Assembly: GCA_947652605.1 (NCBI GenBank)
Contig: OX393577.1
Coordinates: 26,911,466 to 26,975,465, forward strand
Length of the DNA: 64,000 nucleotides
Direction of reading: 5' to 3'
DNA from: Elmis aenea
Taxonomy: Eukaryota; Arthropoda; Insecta; Coleoptera; Elmidae
Under the pieces are notes generated by a model. The model saw nothing but the letters and a program-made list of their open reading frames with translations, ran no database searches and had not been told where the DNA came from. The stretch's first letter is position 1. Every line of letters starts with the position of its first letter. Made by a program: the position numbers and the translations under genes. Of the stretch, positions 35,346-48,481 are shown piece after piece.

Positions 35346-36231
35346 TTTTTACTTTCGCCATACGTAGTATGAAGAAAGTATTGTGATCGCGAAAATTTTC
35401 GAATTCCAGATTTCGACGGATATAGACGTTTTGAGGTCCCCTGAACCCGTTTTGACTATTTTCGCGGTGACGTCCGTGTGAGTGTATATGGTGTATATGT
35501 GCCAGACGTTAAAAATGTAATTTTTTTATAGTAGTTTCCGACAGAGCCTTTAAAAGTGTAACATCTTAACTCACTTTTCCAGAGTAATCTTTATTGTAAT
35601 ATACGACATACATCTTTGTACATGGACAGTAAGTAACTGCCATATATATTTTGTATTCTTATTGTACCTAATTCTTACTAAATACATAACAAAAAGTATT
35701 CTAGAAAGTGCGTGCCAACATTTAATTTTTCAAATAACGACAACCCTAAATTACATAAAAACAGTGATAGATAAAAAATCTGTTATTGTAGGTTTGTAGT
35801 TTATGTTGAGGTCTACAAAAACCCCAAATAACTTTTTTTGATAAAACTTAATATTACAAAATTATTAAAATTCAAAATTTTGAAATTTTTTCTCGAAAAC
35901 GGCTCCAACAATTTTTTTCAAATTTTAGTATGTTAAAGAGTTTATTTTTCTTAGTAAAATGCCGTTTGCCTCAACTCTCTTGAATTTCTGTGGAAAAGTT
36001 ATGATTTTTTTTTAATGTTAAAAATATTGTATTGAGAACGCTGTGGTTGTTCATATTCATAAACATTCGCATCAAATGTCATTTTGACAGACGTCATTTA
36101 CGTCATGTTGACAGACGTCATTAACAAAAATGGGTTAGGTAGAGCGCCTAGAGCGGCACTTTAAACATTTATAACCACTAATACACCAACACACATACAG
36201 ACATAAATACAATATTTATGGCGAAAGTCAT
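35346..36231. mobile_element. Element with ACTTTCGCCATA inverted ends
   Basis: Left ACTTTCGCCATA and right TATGGCGAAAGT are inverted 12-mers. The interior has TTGTGATCGCGAAAATTTTC, AGGTCCCCTGAACCCG and a TGTATATG-rich tract. It interrupts the right arm of the repeat that starts at 34780. Probably a non-autonomous DNA element; superfamily unclear. Confidence 0.55.
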
Positions 36232-36896
36232 TTGGTGGCCACACCAGTTTATTACTATTTAAAAATGTTGCAATTTCTCTTAACTTTATCAAAAATTGTT
36301 AACAACTCGAAAATTGTTGCAGATAGCTATAGGAAACGCTAATACAGATTGATGCAGAATGCAATTTTGCATTAGAAAATGAAAAAAAAGTTTGGGCATT
36401 GTATTTGAAAAAAACGAGTTTTAGTGGTCTGAAGTTGTATTAAAAGAAAATTAAATTTTGGACACCCTGTAAGTAATGCATTGATTGCAAAAATTCCAGG
36501 ATGTACTGCAAGGTTTCTTCTAGGCATGGTCTAAATTTAAGCGTTTTTTCTTCAAAAATGACGGCGTTAGATAATATTAAGCATCACGATGAAAATCAAC
36601 AAATTTTCAAAAAAGTCCAAAAATCTAAAAAATGACTGCACTTAGGTATAGGGAATGCTAATAAAAGTTCCTCTAGAATAATGTTTTAAATCCAAATACG
36701 CAATCAAAAATAGACCATTGTATTTGAAATAAGAAAGTAGACGTCAACTTCCGGTATTTCCGGAAGTGTCGCCAACTTGAAAATATTTTCAATAAACAGA
36801 TCAGATGCCATTACGGTGATAATCAAAATTTCAGATTCGTACCCTTTTTCATTCTTCATATATTTTTTAGTACCGGTCTCAATCAATCACCCTGTA
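36232..36896. repeat. Two successive TACAGGGTG-family right arms
   Basis: Right ends GGACACCCTGTA at 36471 and ATCACCCTGTATATG at 36896. Each is preceded by the family's CATTGTATTTGAAA block. The second holds an ACTTCCGGTATTTCCGGAAGT hairpin like that at 42870. Confidence 0.6.
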
Positions 36897-37897
36897 TATG
36901 TTTTTTTAAAGGCAAAACTCATACTTAATTTTCTTTTTTAATTTAAAGTTTTAATGTGTTAATCTAGTTCAGTAGAATGTCTGAGGCTTCAGGCACCTAT
37001 ATGACGGTATACCTTTCATACCCCTATTTTAGCCACAAAGTGTTGCTAATATCCTTCTTTGTAATTAGTATAATAAAATACAAATAGGATTTTAATTGTT
37101 GTCACCTAGTGAAAGTTAAAAAGCAACTTTAAAATGTATGTACATCAAAATTTCCACAATATTTTTATATTGTATGCAGCTTTTTCCCCATTTAAGAATT
37201 GTGGCATTGTGTAAGATCGCCTTAGGTGGCAATTTTTATAATAGTGGCCAGGTAAGCAAAATGTTTTGAAAAAAACAACGAAAAACAAATAAAACAATAT
37301 TTATTATTTCATTATTCATGAACTTGTTTTTCATATATACATACAAATTACATATAAAATCCTAGCACAGTCATCAAATTTACAAGAACCACTATCAGCA
37401 TGTTACGTTTAAATAATATATAATATGATACGTCATTACTAGCCTACTCAAATATTTCAATTTGTAATTATTTTTATTAAACTAGTCAGAATTTAAATAT
37501 TTAAGCTGTTAGATGTATTTTAAGCAAATAAAACTTTTTCAAAAAGAGTTGTAGTTGAGATAAAAAATTTGCTCACAAATAATAATTTCTTAGCAAAATT
37601 TCCAAATTACAATATTAAAATATAAATACAAGTACCCTTTATTTACGTCTTAAAACTAATGCACCCACCAATTACTGAAGTTTATCTACTATGAAACTTA
37701 CATCAGGAGAACGGCCTAAGAAATATAAAATTTTAAAGTAAGTTCTCTGGAGCCACATACCAATTTTATTAGTTCTGAAACAGAAAAAAACAATTGAAAA
37801 ATGATTTATTGAACGATATAAGTAATTCGAAGAAATAATTAAAACAGTTTTTTTCTACTTTATTATGCTAATAGGCCAAACGAATTGGATTTGGATG
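36897..37897. other. No gene seen
   Basis: AT-rich spacer. Nothing recognised. Confidence 0.5.
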
Positions 37898-37905
37898 GTA
37901 GAAAC

Positions 37906-38251
37906 CAGTGGTGAGCTGTAGGGGGCTCGCGCGAGCCCTTTGTTAAATTATTCCTTAATTTGCGAGCCCCTTGTTCTTCTTGTTAACCATTTTCTCAAGA
38001 AAAAATATATCTTAAAATCATTGTCATTACATAGATTTGTAAAGCGACGAAGTCATGCCTATCAAGCAATGACGATTAAATTTAGAATACCCCGTCGCAC
38101 AATAGAATTTTTTGAATTATGTACAATCACTCGATTATTCACGTTTGAATTTAAAATGCCATTTTTTTTCCAACATATAATTAACATTATTTTTTTGTTT
38201 TTATTTAACTATGAGCGAGCCCTTTGTTAAAAATTTTACAGCTCACCACTG
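37906..38251. mobile_element. Short hAT MITE
   Basis: CAGTGGTGAGCTGTA and TACAGCTCACCACTG-type ends (one internal change) are flanked by exact GTAGAAAC duplications (37898-37905, 38252-38259). Subterminal GCTCGCGCGAGC palindrome. 346 bp; the 96-codon frame in it is fortuitous. Confidence 0.9.
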
Positions 38252-38259
38252 GTAGAAAC

Positions 38260-38550
38260 TAGTAAAAGATGCAATGACAAATCATCGATTAGACATCTGA
38301 TTGAGATTCCCGAAATATCGGTTTGCAATTTTGAAAATATTGTGTTAACAATATGCAGGGTAGAATAGATTAAGTAGAATTCTTATACTATGAATAAAAA
38401 ATTCGTAGCATATTGCATTATTTTTTGTTATTGAAGATCATTTATACTAATTTATTATGCTGACAAGTAATAGACATTCAAAATTTTTAGTTCGTTGATA
38501 GGTTGTCGTGGTAACGACATAAATTACAATGACCGGGCTGCCTAATTAAT
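38260..38550. other. Spacer, no feature
   Basis: AT-rich, directly before the (TAA)n tail of the LINE fragment. Confidence 0.5.
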
Positions 38551-39825
38551 TAATAATAATAATAATAATAATGTCTTTATTGCCATAAGAAACAAACAAA
38601 CAGTACAACAATATTATTACATATATGTTATATGGCAACCGCAAGGCGTAGTTCAATCCATTGTCTAGAACAATGGATTGCTCTTCCACTCAACCTTGTT
38701 TGAAGGTACATTCAAAATAAAACTTATAATAATAAAAATAATAAAAATATGAATATAAAAATAAGGCACATTTATAATGTAGAAGACAAAATAATATTTC
38801 CAAAAACAACCTATTCACATGTTAACTGCCAAAACTTGCAAATCTGATTCAACAAAATCTGATTTAAAAAAAAAATTACTACAATAATAGCCTGCCCTCA
38901 GCCACAATACGGTAAAACCTTTCTCTTAAATGACTTTGAGTCACAGATTTTCAAACTGTCCGGAATAGAGTTGTATAATTTGTAAATATTAAAAGAAAAT
39001 GATCGTTCAAAGAACTTAGTTTTGTGTTGTGGTGGACTGATACGACCCCTATTCCTGACGTTCAAGTTGTGGACATCAGTTCTGAAGGTAATTTTGTTTA
39101 GTAAATATTTAGGAGCTTTAGACAGATAAATTATGGTACAGAGTGACGCTTTGTAGGATACGTTTATTTTGCATATTGACCCATCCCATTAACTTAAATT
39201 TAAGGGAAATTTTTTGAAATTTTCTTATGCCATAAACAAATCTAAAAGAACTGTTTTGAACCCTTTGAATTTTACATTTAGTATCGTAATCTAAGCAGTG
39301 GCCATAAACTGGTGCCGCGTAATTGAAATGTGAGAGTACCATTGCGTCGCATAACATTTTTTTTACATAAGTATTAAGATAGCTTCGGTGAGGATATAAA
39401 AGTTTTAAATTTAGGTATGCATTTTGATACATGATTTTTGTATCTAAAAGAATTATCCAAGGTGAGCCCCAGAGTTTTGAAAGATTCGACAAATGGTACA
39501 TTGACACCATTAACTTTAATAGCTATCGCGTTGTTTATTTCCGAAACAACTTTCTGATTACCAAACAGCATCCACGCAGACTTAGCGGCATTAAGAAAAA
39601 GGTGGTGTTCCTGCGAATATTCATAAATTGATTGAAGGTCTTTGTTTACTTTATAAACAGCATCAACTAAAAATTCTTTTTTAAAACTGATGTAAATATG
39701 AGTGTCATCAGCATACATCACATATTTGGTGAAGTTCAAGCATAGTGGCAATTGACAGGTGTAAATAATGAACAACAGGGGTCCCAGAATGGACCCTTGT
39801 GGGACGCCACAGTTAGTAAATTTTG
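38551..39825 (-). pseudogene. 5'-truncated non-LTR retrotransposon (LINE)
   Basis: On the minus strand the reverse transcriptase palm motifs GVPQGSILGPLLF (about 39810-39770) and YADDT (about 39715) are followed by the thumb region and C-terminal stretch (SHFNYAAPVYGHCLDYD). The frame is shifted near 39400. The 3' end carries AATAAAGAC followed by an (ATT)n tail at 38571-38551. Structure and motifs fit a Jockey/I/CR1-type LINE, inactive through truncation and frameshift. Confidence 0.85.
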
Positions 39826-40473
39826 TTGTTGTTCAAATACAGAATTTTTCAAATTTGACAATTAATGTAAAACAAAAATAACATGTGTAATACATCAATG
39901 AGTTTAGAAAACAAATCTAATTATGAAAATAGCAAAATTTGCTACTCATAAAAAACAATAAAGTTGGTTGTCATAAAACAAAAACGAATCGACCTAGGAA
40001 AAATTAGTGATTACTATCTGATACGGCTGAAAAAGTTCCTTAGGCCATGTTTTTACACATTTAAAATATTTCATACTCCAAAGGAGTTAAAGATGATTAT
40101 CAAAAATCATATTTTCTAGTTTTTCTCAATTTTTTCGGATACCGTTTGAGTCAATTCCAATTAGCTTTGTCAAATGTAAACTCATACTCTAGCTATTATA
40201 CTAAGTGAGATCCCCATGTTTAAACTTGAATTTCAAACACCCTGTATATGCAAAAATCTTTTAATATTTACAAATATCAATGGCTATGTTTGATATGTAT
40301 CAAAGTGACATTTTAAGCAACTATTTTTTAAAATAACACTTTAAATCATAATAAATAACTTAAACAATTAAATGATTGTTGTTTTATTATTAGATAATAA
40401 AAACCTTATAATCAATGTGTAATATTTGTGTTTAATTAATTTTTTAATAAATACTCCTAGCAAAAAACAATAC
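39826..40473. repeat. Right arm of a TACAGGGTG element plus ADCK5 3' flank
   Basis: About 39955-40246 is the sister copy of 25160-26081, ending TTTCAAACACCCTGTATATG, and keeps the uninterrupted site of the 25230 insertion. 40247-40473 is AT-rich 3' flank of ADCK5; minus-strand AATAAA motifs lie near 40388. Confidence 0.6.
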
Positions 40474-43400
40474 TTACAGCAGTTTAATTTCAAAATAAAT
40501 TTTAACAGGAAAGTTATAAAGTGATGTCAAAAAGCTTTGTTGCATTCCAAAAGCTGTTTGAGTTGCCGATCTTGCTAATACTGTATATCGATCTATGGGG
40601 TTCCCATGAAACTCAGCAATTCCTCTTATAGTGTTTAAATTTCTAAAAAACAATATTAAAAACATAACTTAGAATGTATTTAATCAAGATCACTATTCTA
40701 TTTTGTTGTGATATATTTAATTTACCTTAACACCAACAGGAGAGTTGATGGCATAGTTTTAAGGACGTCCATTACCATACTAAATCGTTGTTTAGCAAAT
40801 TGTGTCATAAATTTGTGATCTTCTTCAGTTAGTTTTGTTTTTAATTGAAACTTTAGATTTTTCAAGGGTATTTGAGTTAAAATTTCAGCAAACATTTCAT
40901 AATCTAAAATAAATAATATATTTTTACAGTAAAAAATGAAATTATAACCAATTTACCTTCTACGCCCAATTCATGGGAATATTTTTTCATATTTTTATGA
41001 TCACCAAGCACTATCGCTTTCCACATGTAACTTAGATTTATCCTGGTTGTGTCAGAAATATATTGATATAAACCATGATCCAACAGAATTAATTGCGATT
41101 TGCCATTCACTTTGCGAACCAGTACTAAAAATTAATATTTACACATAAAATCGAATGATTTGCAAAAAAAAAACTATTAGTTTGCACATACAGTGAGCTC
41201 GCGTTATAAGCAACTAACGGCGGCCAATTCCGATCTAAAAGTTGCTTATAACGTGAAAGTTGCTTATATGATAGAAATAGAAACGATTTGATTTTTAACA
41301 TAAATAAATCTTGTTTTTAGTAGTAAAACTAAAAATAAAAGTTTACACCATAACAACGCGATCGTTGTCGCGTTGCTATGGTGATCTGTACGTACCTATG
41401 TCAAACGAAATACGCGCGTGCCACGTACCTTTAGTCGTGATCTATGTACTTATATATCTCTCAAATAAAAAAATATGATGTGATTTTATGGCAAGTATAC
41501 AGAGCGGATAAAACGGCCTTATTTTACAAGTGTTTACCGGACAAAACTCTTGTTCATACATGTAAAAAAAATATTCCCGGGAGAAAAATATCTAACCAAC
41601 GAGTTAGGTACTATTATACCGTGTGCTAATTCCACCGACAATCATAAATTAAACTTATGCTCTTTGGTAAATTATATAAAGCCAAAAAATTTTAGTAATT
41701 TAACCTACGAGTTTATTATATTATTATACAGCGTCATTCAAAAAGTCTGCAACGAATCGAAAAGTTTTTTATTATTTTTTTCTCAGAAAATTGTATTCTT
41801 GATAAAAGTTGGTGCATGGTCTAAAACTAATTTTAAGATGAAAAAAGTTCAATAAAAAATCATAGGACGCTAGATTTTAGCGACTTTTTGACATATTCGC
41901 AAGAATAAAGTGCTCTTATTTTAAGAGAAACAAAAAAACTATTTAAAAAAAATATTTAGAATCTAAAAATAAGCCTAAATTTAAATTTAGATCGTCACAT
42001 TCTAATTTTTATTTTTAAGAAACTTACACATTAAAAAAGTGCAACAAATAGAACCATTTTTTATTATCAATTTGTCAGAAAATTTTATTTTTGTTAAAGT
42101 TGGTACATACATGGTCTGCAACTAATTTTAAGATGAAAAAAAGTTGAATAAAAAGTCAGGATATTTTCCATTTGTTGCAGACTTTAAATGTTGAAACTTC
42201 TTAAAAAATAAAAATTAGAATTTAACCCTCAGAATTTAAACCTAGTTCGGTTTTTAGATTCTTAATAACTTTTTTCGATAAAAATAAAATTTTCCATTTG
42301 TTGCAGACTTTTTGAATGTTAAAATTTCTTAAAAAATAAAAATTGAAATTTGACCGTCAAAATTTAAATCTAGCCTTATTTTGGGATTTTTAAAAACTCT
42401 GTCCATAATTTTTTTTGTATCTCTTAAAATATTTCAAAGATCACTAATATCTAGTGTCATATGATTTTTTATTGAACTTTTTTCATCTTAAAATTAGTTT
42501 TAGACCATGCACCAACTTTTATCAAGAATACAATTTTCTGAGAAAAAAATAATAAAAAACTTTTCGATTCGTTGCAGACTTTTTGAATGACGCTGTATAT
42601 TAATAATCTCCTAAAAATAAAATGATTGTTAAAAAATCTATTGTTAATCTAGATTTCCACGATATTTTACTGCCCTTTTAAATAACCTGAATGTTAAAAA
42701 AAAAACTGAAAGTACTATATCACTCAAAATTTTCGTAAAAATGTAAATATTTTAAAAACTGTTGACTTTAGACCCATATAACCTTTTACATTTATTAAAG
42801 TAAATTTTAAGACAAATTCAAAAATGTAAAAGTATACAGATTTTCTATTAAAAATTTCAAAGTTTGAGTCCGTTTCCGGTTGAACCGGAAGTCACATTGC
42901 AACCTTAATATTTCCATCGAATCCGAAAAATACCATCACGCTCAGATACAAAATTTCATTGTTATATCTGCAATAGTATTTTAGATATTTGTATTTTTAA
43001 CTGTCACACTGACAGTTGCTTATATCGTGTACTTTGATACGATAGTTGCTTATAGCGAGTGTTGCTTATAACGCGAGTTGCTTATATCGTGGGTTGCTTA
43101 TAACGCGAGCTCACTGTATTAAAAATCTTACTATTGCCAGGATGTGGATCAGCATGAACAAATCCAGTTCGAAAAATTTGTTCTCCAAAAGCGTTAAATA
43201 GCTTTGTGTCTATGTCAGCAAGAACATGACCATCTTTCAAAAGTTTGTCAGTTTCATTTATCTTAAAACCGTCAATGAATTCTGCTACAAGAACTCGCTA
43301 GAAATCTTTATATCTTTATAATATTCCAATTTAATTTATTTGTACTTACTGTGCTACAATAGTCCCAAAAAATTTTAGGAATATAGACAAAACTAAGATG

Positions 43401-45528
43401 CTTTAATTCTGCTGCACACCTTTCACCATTTTTACCTTCATTAAAAAAATCTAACTCTTCTTTTAATGCGTCTTTAAGCTCTTCCATAATCCAACTAAAA
43501 TTGAAATCTGGATGCATAATTGCGACTAACTTCAGTAAAAATTCTACTGTTGCTATGTCACTTGTAAAACGTTTTTGTAAATCAATATATTGGATTTTAA
43601 CGGCTACTATTTGACCATCATGAGTTTGAGCCTTAAAAACCTAAAATTAATAAATAACTGGACATTCAATAATAAAACTCGAGTTAGCTACTAAAATACT
43701 CCAAATAATTCCTAAAGCCTTTTACTTACAATATAATTTTTGGCTTAAATTTTAACTACAACATAAAAAGCATTACTTCTCTATTTTACAAAATTTTAAT
43801 CACATTTTTTAAAACACATTGGTTCTGCAATTTATGAACTTCTTTTGAAATGTTACAGTTCCGTATTAGTATTTATTACTCATGAGTCTAACAAATAAAA
43901 ACATTTAATATTTTTTTAAATAGAAATAAAACAGCTGTGAATTGTATAACCATTTTAGGCTGTAGTGATGAATTAGTTGACCTGAAAAAGGCATCGCTGC
44001 AATGTAAAACAGTGGAGAATTGTTGATGACAGCACTGCATATGTGGTAAGCAAGTAAGCTATAATTTTATTGTTATAAGAAGCTTAACACAATTCCTAAA
44101 AATGGCAGGTACTTATACCGAGTGTAACTGAACTCAGGCTCACTCCCTTTTTATTTTAGTTTTGAGTTTAGATGTGTGATATGCTGATATGTGCAAAAAA
44201 CCGGATTTTCTAAACATCTGTACACTATTGTTTGACTTCCGATTTTACCGGTAATTATTACCCTTTTTTATTTTAAATGGAACACCCTGTATATTTTTAC
44301 ATTTTTGAAAAGAGAAAGCAATAATTTTGAATACAATTGTATAATTTTAGTTAATTTTTATAATCTCAAATAATTTTTGGACAGAAATAAATTTTATTAG
44401 TAAGTGTAGGTAACGTTTTTGTTAATTTTAATTGACATTTGGGTGAAGTTAATAAACTTTAAAGGTTACAAAATTATTTTTTCGACAAAAAGTAAATTTT
44501 TTAAATGGAAAGATAGTAAGCGGATCATGCTGTTATTTAAATACAGTATTTTCTGACGAATTGAACAATGCCAATATGACTTACAATTTTAAAAAATCGT
44601 ACAATTAAAATGGCGAATTTAAAAGAAATAATTTTTTGTGAAATACAAATGTTAATGTTTAATATTTTTTTAATGACCTTGTTTTGCCAACAACCTGAGT
44701 AGCTCAAAAATACTGTAGGCTATCGTTTAGTATTTTAAATAAATTATTTACCTAAAAGTTCACCTAAGCAAGTAAAATACAACCCTAAGCAATGTTTCAA
44801 ATCAACAAATTGTAAAAAACTGCTACTTAACATAAAATTGTGATTCTAACCAAACCTGTGCCAGACTAGCTGCAGCAATGGGTTCTTCTTCAAAACACTT
44901 GAACATTTCATCAGGAGTTTTTCCAAAATCCTCAAAAAATAATTTGATTACTTCATCTTTTTTTCTTTTTAGACATTCATCCTGCAAAAGTTTTAAAGTT
45001 TCGGGATATTCTATCGGTAAAACATGATCCATGGCCACCAATCCTTGACCCAGTTTAATGTAACAACCACCATTCAGTAAACATCCTTTTAAAATTTTCT
45101 CTGCGGATCTTTGATGAATTCGACTCATCCTTGGTTTGTAATCGTCACTATTTTCATTTAAACCCATTGAAGAAAAATAATAGTCTAGGGAAATCGATAA
45201 ACCTATTCTAAGAGAGCTGAAATAAAGTGAAAAGACACAAATGGTTAATTATTAAAAGTGTTTGCTTAACTTTTAAAAATAACATTTAATTATTTTCTAC
45301 CAATAAGTAAATGATATATTACCGTAAAAACCGTATTGCTCCTCCAAAATTTGCAACCACCTCTTCCACGTTTGGTTTTACCGGCCATGCAAATGCTAAA
45401 GTGCTTATACTGGCAGCTACAACTAATGGGGCTCGCCAATACTGTTTTTTTGATCTTAGCACATTGGATCGGTTATGAAAATAACGTGGACTAAGTCGAA
45501 ACACATACTGACAATATTTGACATTCAT
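40474..45528 (-). CDS. ADCK5: ADCK5, aarF/ABC1-domain kinase of mitochondria
   Basis: ABC1/UbiB-family atypical kinase, related to the COQ8 coenzyme Q regulators; substrate unknown. Coding exons: 45528-45323 (ATG in an exon that starts at 45533), 45216-44856, 43640-43350, 43297-43132, 41124-40957, 40903-40726, 40642-40474 (stop TAA). All borders are GT-AG with consistent phases, giving 512 residues. The N-terminus is basic with a likely membrane segment (PLVVAASISTLAFAW, about 36-50), fitting mitochondrial targeting. Family motifs are intact: KLGQG of the KxGQ signature, the Ala-rich AAASLAQ loop, VAVKIQ lysine, HADPHPGN catalytic loop, LLDHGLYQ metal-binding motif. SLRIGLSISLDYYF, KIQYIDLQKRF and HPDFNFSW favour ADCK5 over ADCK1/2. 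It is shorter than human ADCK5 (580) mainly at the C-terminus. A 5' UTR exon is expected upstream of 45533. The 2-kb fourth intron is filled by a pogo-like element. Confidence 0.95.
41191..43116. mobile_element. pogo/Tigger-like non-autonomous element in ADCK5 intron
   Basis: CAGTGAGCTCGCGTTATA and its inverse end the element, flanked by TA (41189-41190, 43117-43118). Subterminal GTTGCTTATA is repeated several times at both ends. No transposase is left. Its right end lies 15 bp from the exon that starts at 43132. A foldback occupies 41727-42597. Confidence 0.85.
41727..42597. repeat. Foldback element inside the pogo-like element
   Basis: Left TACAGCGTCATTCAAAAAG and right CTTTTTGAATGACGCTGTA open arms of about 150 bp that are almost perfect inverses (AACGAATCGAAAAG, AGTTGGTGCATGGTC, ATGAAAAAAGTTCAAT). 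Shorter diverged repeats of the same arm (GTTGCAGACTTT) lie in the middle. The very similar arms suggest recent insertion or gene conversion. Confidence 0.85.
43641..44855. other. ADCK5 intron with a TACAGGGTG-type end
   Basis: GAACACCCTGTATA ends at 44291. The preceding text resembles the right arm of the family. Otherwise AT-rich. Confidence 0.5.
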
Positions 45529-45533
45529 TGTTT

Positions 45534-47239
45534 CTGTAATTAAAAAAATTAGCAATAAGAAAATAGTGAAAAGGTTAAAACAACTTTATTAAACAATCAT
45601 GGTTTATTAATATTTTAAAAGCTAAAACGACTGATACTTCCTTACTTGATCGAATAACCAAAAAAGATTTTTTTAAAGCACTGTTATAAAAGTTATGGTA
45701 AAAAAAGTATTTTTAAACATGACATTTTTTTTGATATAAATAATTTTGTTTTTTAAATAAGAGTCATATTTGATTTTAATATGGTTTGTTACTTGCAATT
45801 ATTTACCAATAATCTAAAAATGTTAAAATAATGTATTTCTAGACATACATCTTTAGTAGGCTAAAAAAAATTAAATTTTCTTTCAAAACATTAATAACAA
45901 CTACCTACCATAAATTAAAATTAAAACAGAATTATTGAAGTAAATTCAAATTGGTGCACTATGGAAATCACGTGAGACGAGAAATGTTATAACTAGTAAC
46001 ACAGAAAAATATGTTGATAATAAACATTCGGCAAATATCACCTACATGCTGTAAACTGTTCTTTATTAACCTCTTATTAATGTTCGTGTTTATTGATTTT
46101 TAAAGAAAATTTATTTTTTAATAGAAATATATTGTTTGAAATTGCATTGTTACACATGTTTAATCTTGTGAAAAAAATACTAACGTTTATATGTTTAAAA
46201 ATAAATATTTCCTGCTAAATATAAAAGAGTTAATTTCGCTTTAAAAGGAAACCAATATCCATATAAAAAGCTCCTCAGACTTTTACCTGCATGCGAAAAT
46301 GATAATTATGTATGTTGAAACAAAAAAATGGCCTTGTAAGCGGACAACGATCACTAGATTCGCGATAAAAAAATCAAGTTTGTGTAAACAACTAAGATAG
46401 AAGCGTCCATGGTAGGATAACATCACTAAACTAGTAAAAATCAAACCAAAAACCTGATGAAAAACGGCTAGATAATGTTTTACACAAAATTATTAATATA
46501 AAAACGATATAAAACTGAAGCAAAAACTTAATCACGATAAGCTTATATAAAAACAGTGAAATTTCAATATTCAGGTAGGAAATTTTATTGATTCGAATGA
46601 TACAAAAACAATGATAAAGTCGATGTCCACGTACATAAAGTCACGTGAATTTTTAAAGTTTTGAAGCAGAAAATTAAGGGGTGAATAATTAAAAATAAGG
46701 TTGTGGCACACGGTTTAATTTAAATTTATCGCTAGTTCATTGTACACAATAAAACTTTAGTGCTAATTGTTTCTTGGCATGGCTACTACACTTTATTTTT
46801 CTTTAATGACGCACTTGACATTTTTGTTGGAATACGTAGGCGCGCTTTATATTCGTCAGCAGCGAATGTTTTCACATACTTGCTTTAAGAAACTACACTT
46901 GTAATGCAGTTTTACATAGAATAATACAATTCGTACTATGTTTAGTATTTCACAACTTAAGCAGTATCCGTCAAGTCTCAATACACAAAACCCCAACATA
47001 AGAGGTGAAAAATTAAAGAAAAAACAAGCAATAAAAAAATTGCTAAAAACGTAAAAACCTTTAATGGTTGGGAGAAAAGTAGTATGAATTGGAAAATTAA
47101 CAAGAATACCAAAGAAAGGGTAAGAAACGAAAGGAGATAAACAGAGCGGAGTAGTTGGAGAAGCAAAACATTAAAAAGGAGAGAAAACACTTTCAAATTA
47201 TTATATTTCAAAATATTGGACCTTAAAATTTTAATCGTA
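45534..47239. other. ADCK5 upstream region, no exon recognised
   Basis: Should hold the 5' UTR exon and promoter of ADCK5. A more GC-rich patch lies near 46830-46870 (GTAGGCGCGC, GTCAGCAGCG), a plausible promoter position, but nothing decides it. Confidence 0.35.
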
Positions 47240-48481
47240 TACAGGGTGTTTAACTTTTCCTCGGGACACTATTCCTATCTCCGTAAATAATGAAAATACA
47301 AGGTTGGCTGGTTAAATGGTACAAAAGTTAGCTATTTAGGAAAGAGTATATTTTAAACATTTAAACAAGGTCTTGTTTTGTTTAAAAATTCCATGGCTTG
47401 CGTGATATAACGAAGAAACCGAAATCGATCAAAATCTTTAAACTTAAATATCTCGGCTATTGTTGCGAATACACAATAACGCCAAAGAGTGACAGACAAG
47501 CAAGGGTCGAAATAAAACAATTGAAGTCGGTTATTGTTTTTTTTTCATGGCAACCTGGAATTTTATCTGAAGATTTTGCATTTTTTTAGATTATTTCGCT
47601 TATTTTTGAAATTGGCATATTAAATATTATATCATTGTAAAGAGAAAAAAATAATCTTTAATTCTAAGTCATCACCTACTACGACTGCCATTAAAAAAAA
47701 ATTGTTTTGGCAAATATCTCTCACAGAAATTTATAAATAAAAATCTGACTATCGCCATGTCATAGCAACTTCAATTGTTTTATTGCTTGTCTATTAAAAT
47801 AATTGTGTTAACTGGAAATAATGTAAATCAACATATGTAAATATTTTAAATCCTTTTTTGCTAATGTCTTAGTAAGAGGTATAAAATACATTCATAATAT
47901 GACTATTAGTGTAATTATTTTAATTTCGCATCACATTTGTTTTAATATCACTGTTTGAAGAGTGACAGACAAGCAAGGGTCTAAATAAAACAGATGAAGT
48001 CGGTTATTGATTTTTTTCCATGGCAACCTTGATTTTTATCTTAAGATTTTGGATTTTCTTAGGTTATTTAGCTTATTTTGAAATTAGACATATACAATAT
48101 TATATCATTGTAAAGAGAAAAAAATTATCTTCAAATCTAAGTCATTAAAAAAAAGTTGTTTTGGCAAATATCTCGCACGGTAATTTATAAATAAAAATCT
48201 GACTATCGCCATCTTATAGCAAACAAAATCTGCAAAACATTTTTCCTTTGGCGTTTTTGTGTATTCGTAACAATAGCCGAGATATTTAAGTTTAGAGATT
48301 TTGATCGATTTCGCTTGTTTCGTTATATCACGCAAGCCATGGAGTTTTTGAACAAAACAAGATCTTGTTTAAAATGTACCCCTAAATAGCTAACTTTTGT
48401 CCCATTTAACCAACCAACCTTGTATTTTCATTATTTACGGAGATAGCAATAGTGTCCCATGGAAAAGTGAAACACCCTGTA
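47240..48481. repeat. TACAGGGTG-ended kilobase palindrome, subfamily B
   Basis: Ends TACAGGGTGTTTAACTTTTC and GAAAAGTGAAACACCCTGTA. Arms mirror each other over several hundred bases (TCCGTAAATAATGAAAATAC, AAGGTTGGTTGG / CCAACCAACCTTG, GGCTATTGTTGCGAATAC). Inverted copies of one short frame (47398 plus, 48335 minus) result from this and are not genes. An internal direct repeat GAGTGACAGACAAGCAAGGG occurs at about 47489 and 47959. Confidence 0.85.

Noticed and set aside
37940..38230. 96-codon frame on the plus strand
   Set aside because: It lies wholly within a hAT MITE with exact target duplications and has no protein similarity.
38551..38571. (TAA)n microsatellite
   Set aside because: It is the 3' tail of the truncated LINE rather than an independent repeat.
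47398..48335. Two similar short frames (47398-47589 plus, 48335-48105 minus) that look like a duplicated gene
   Set aside because: They are the two arms of one palindromic repeat, so the same sequence is read on opposite strands. No independent coding evidence.
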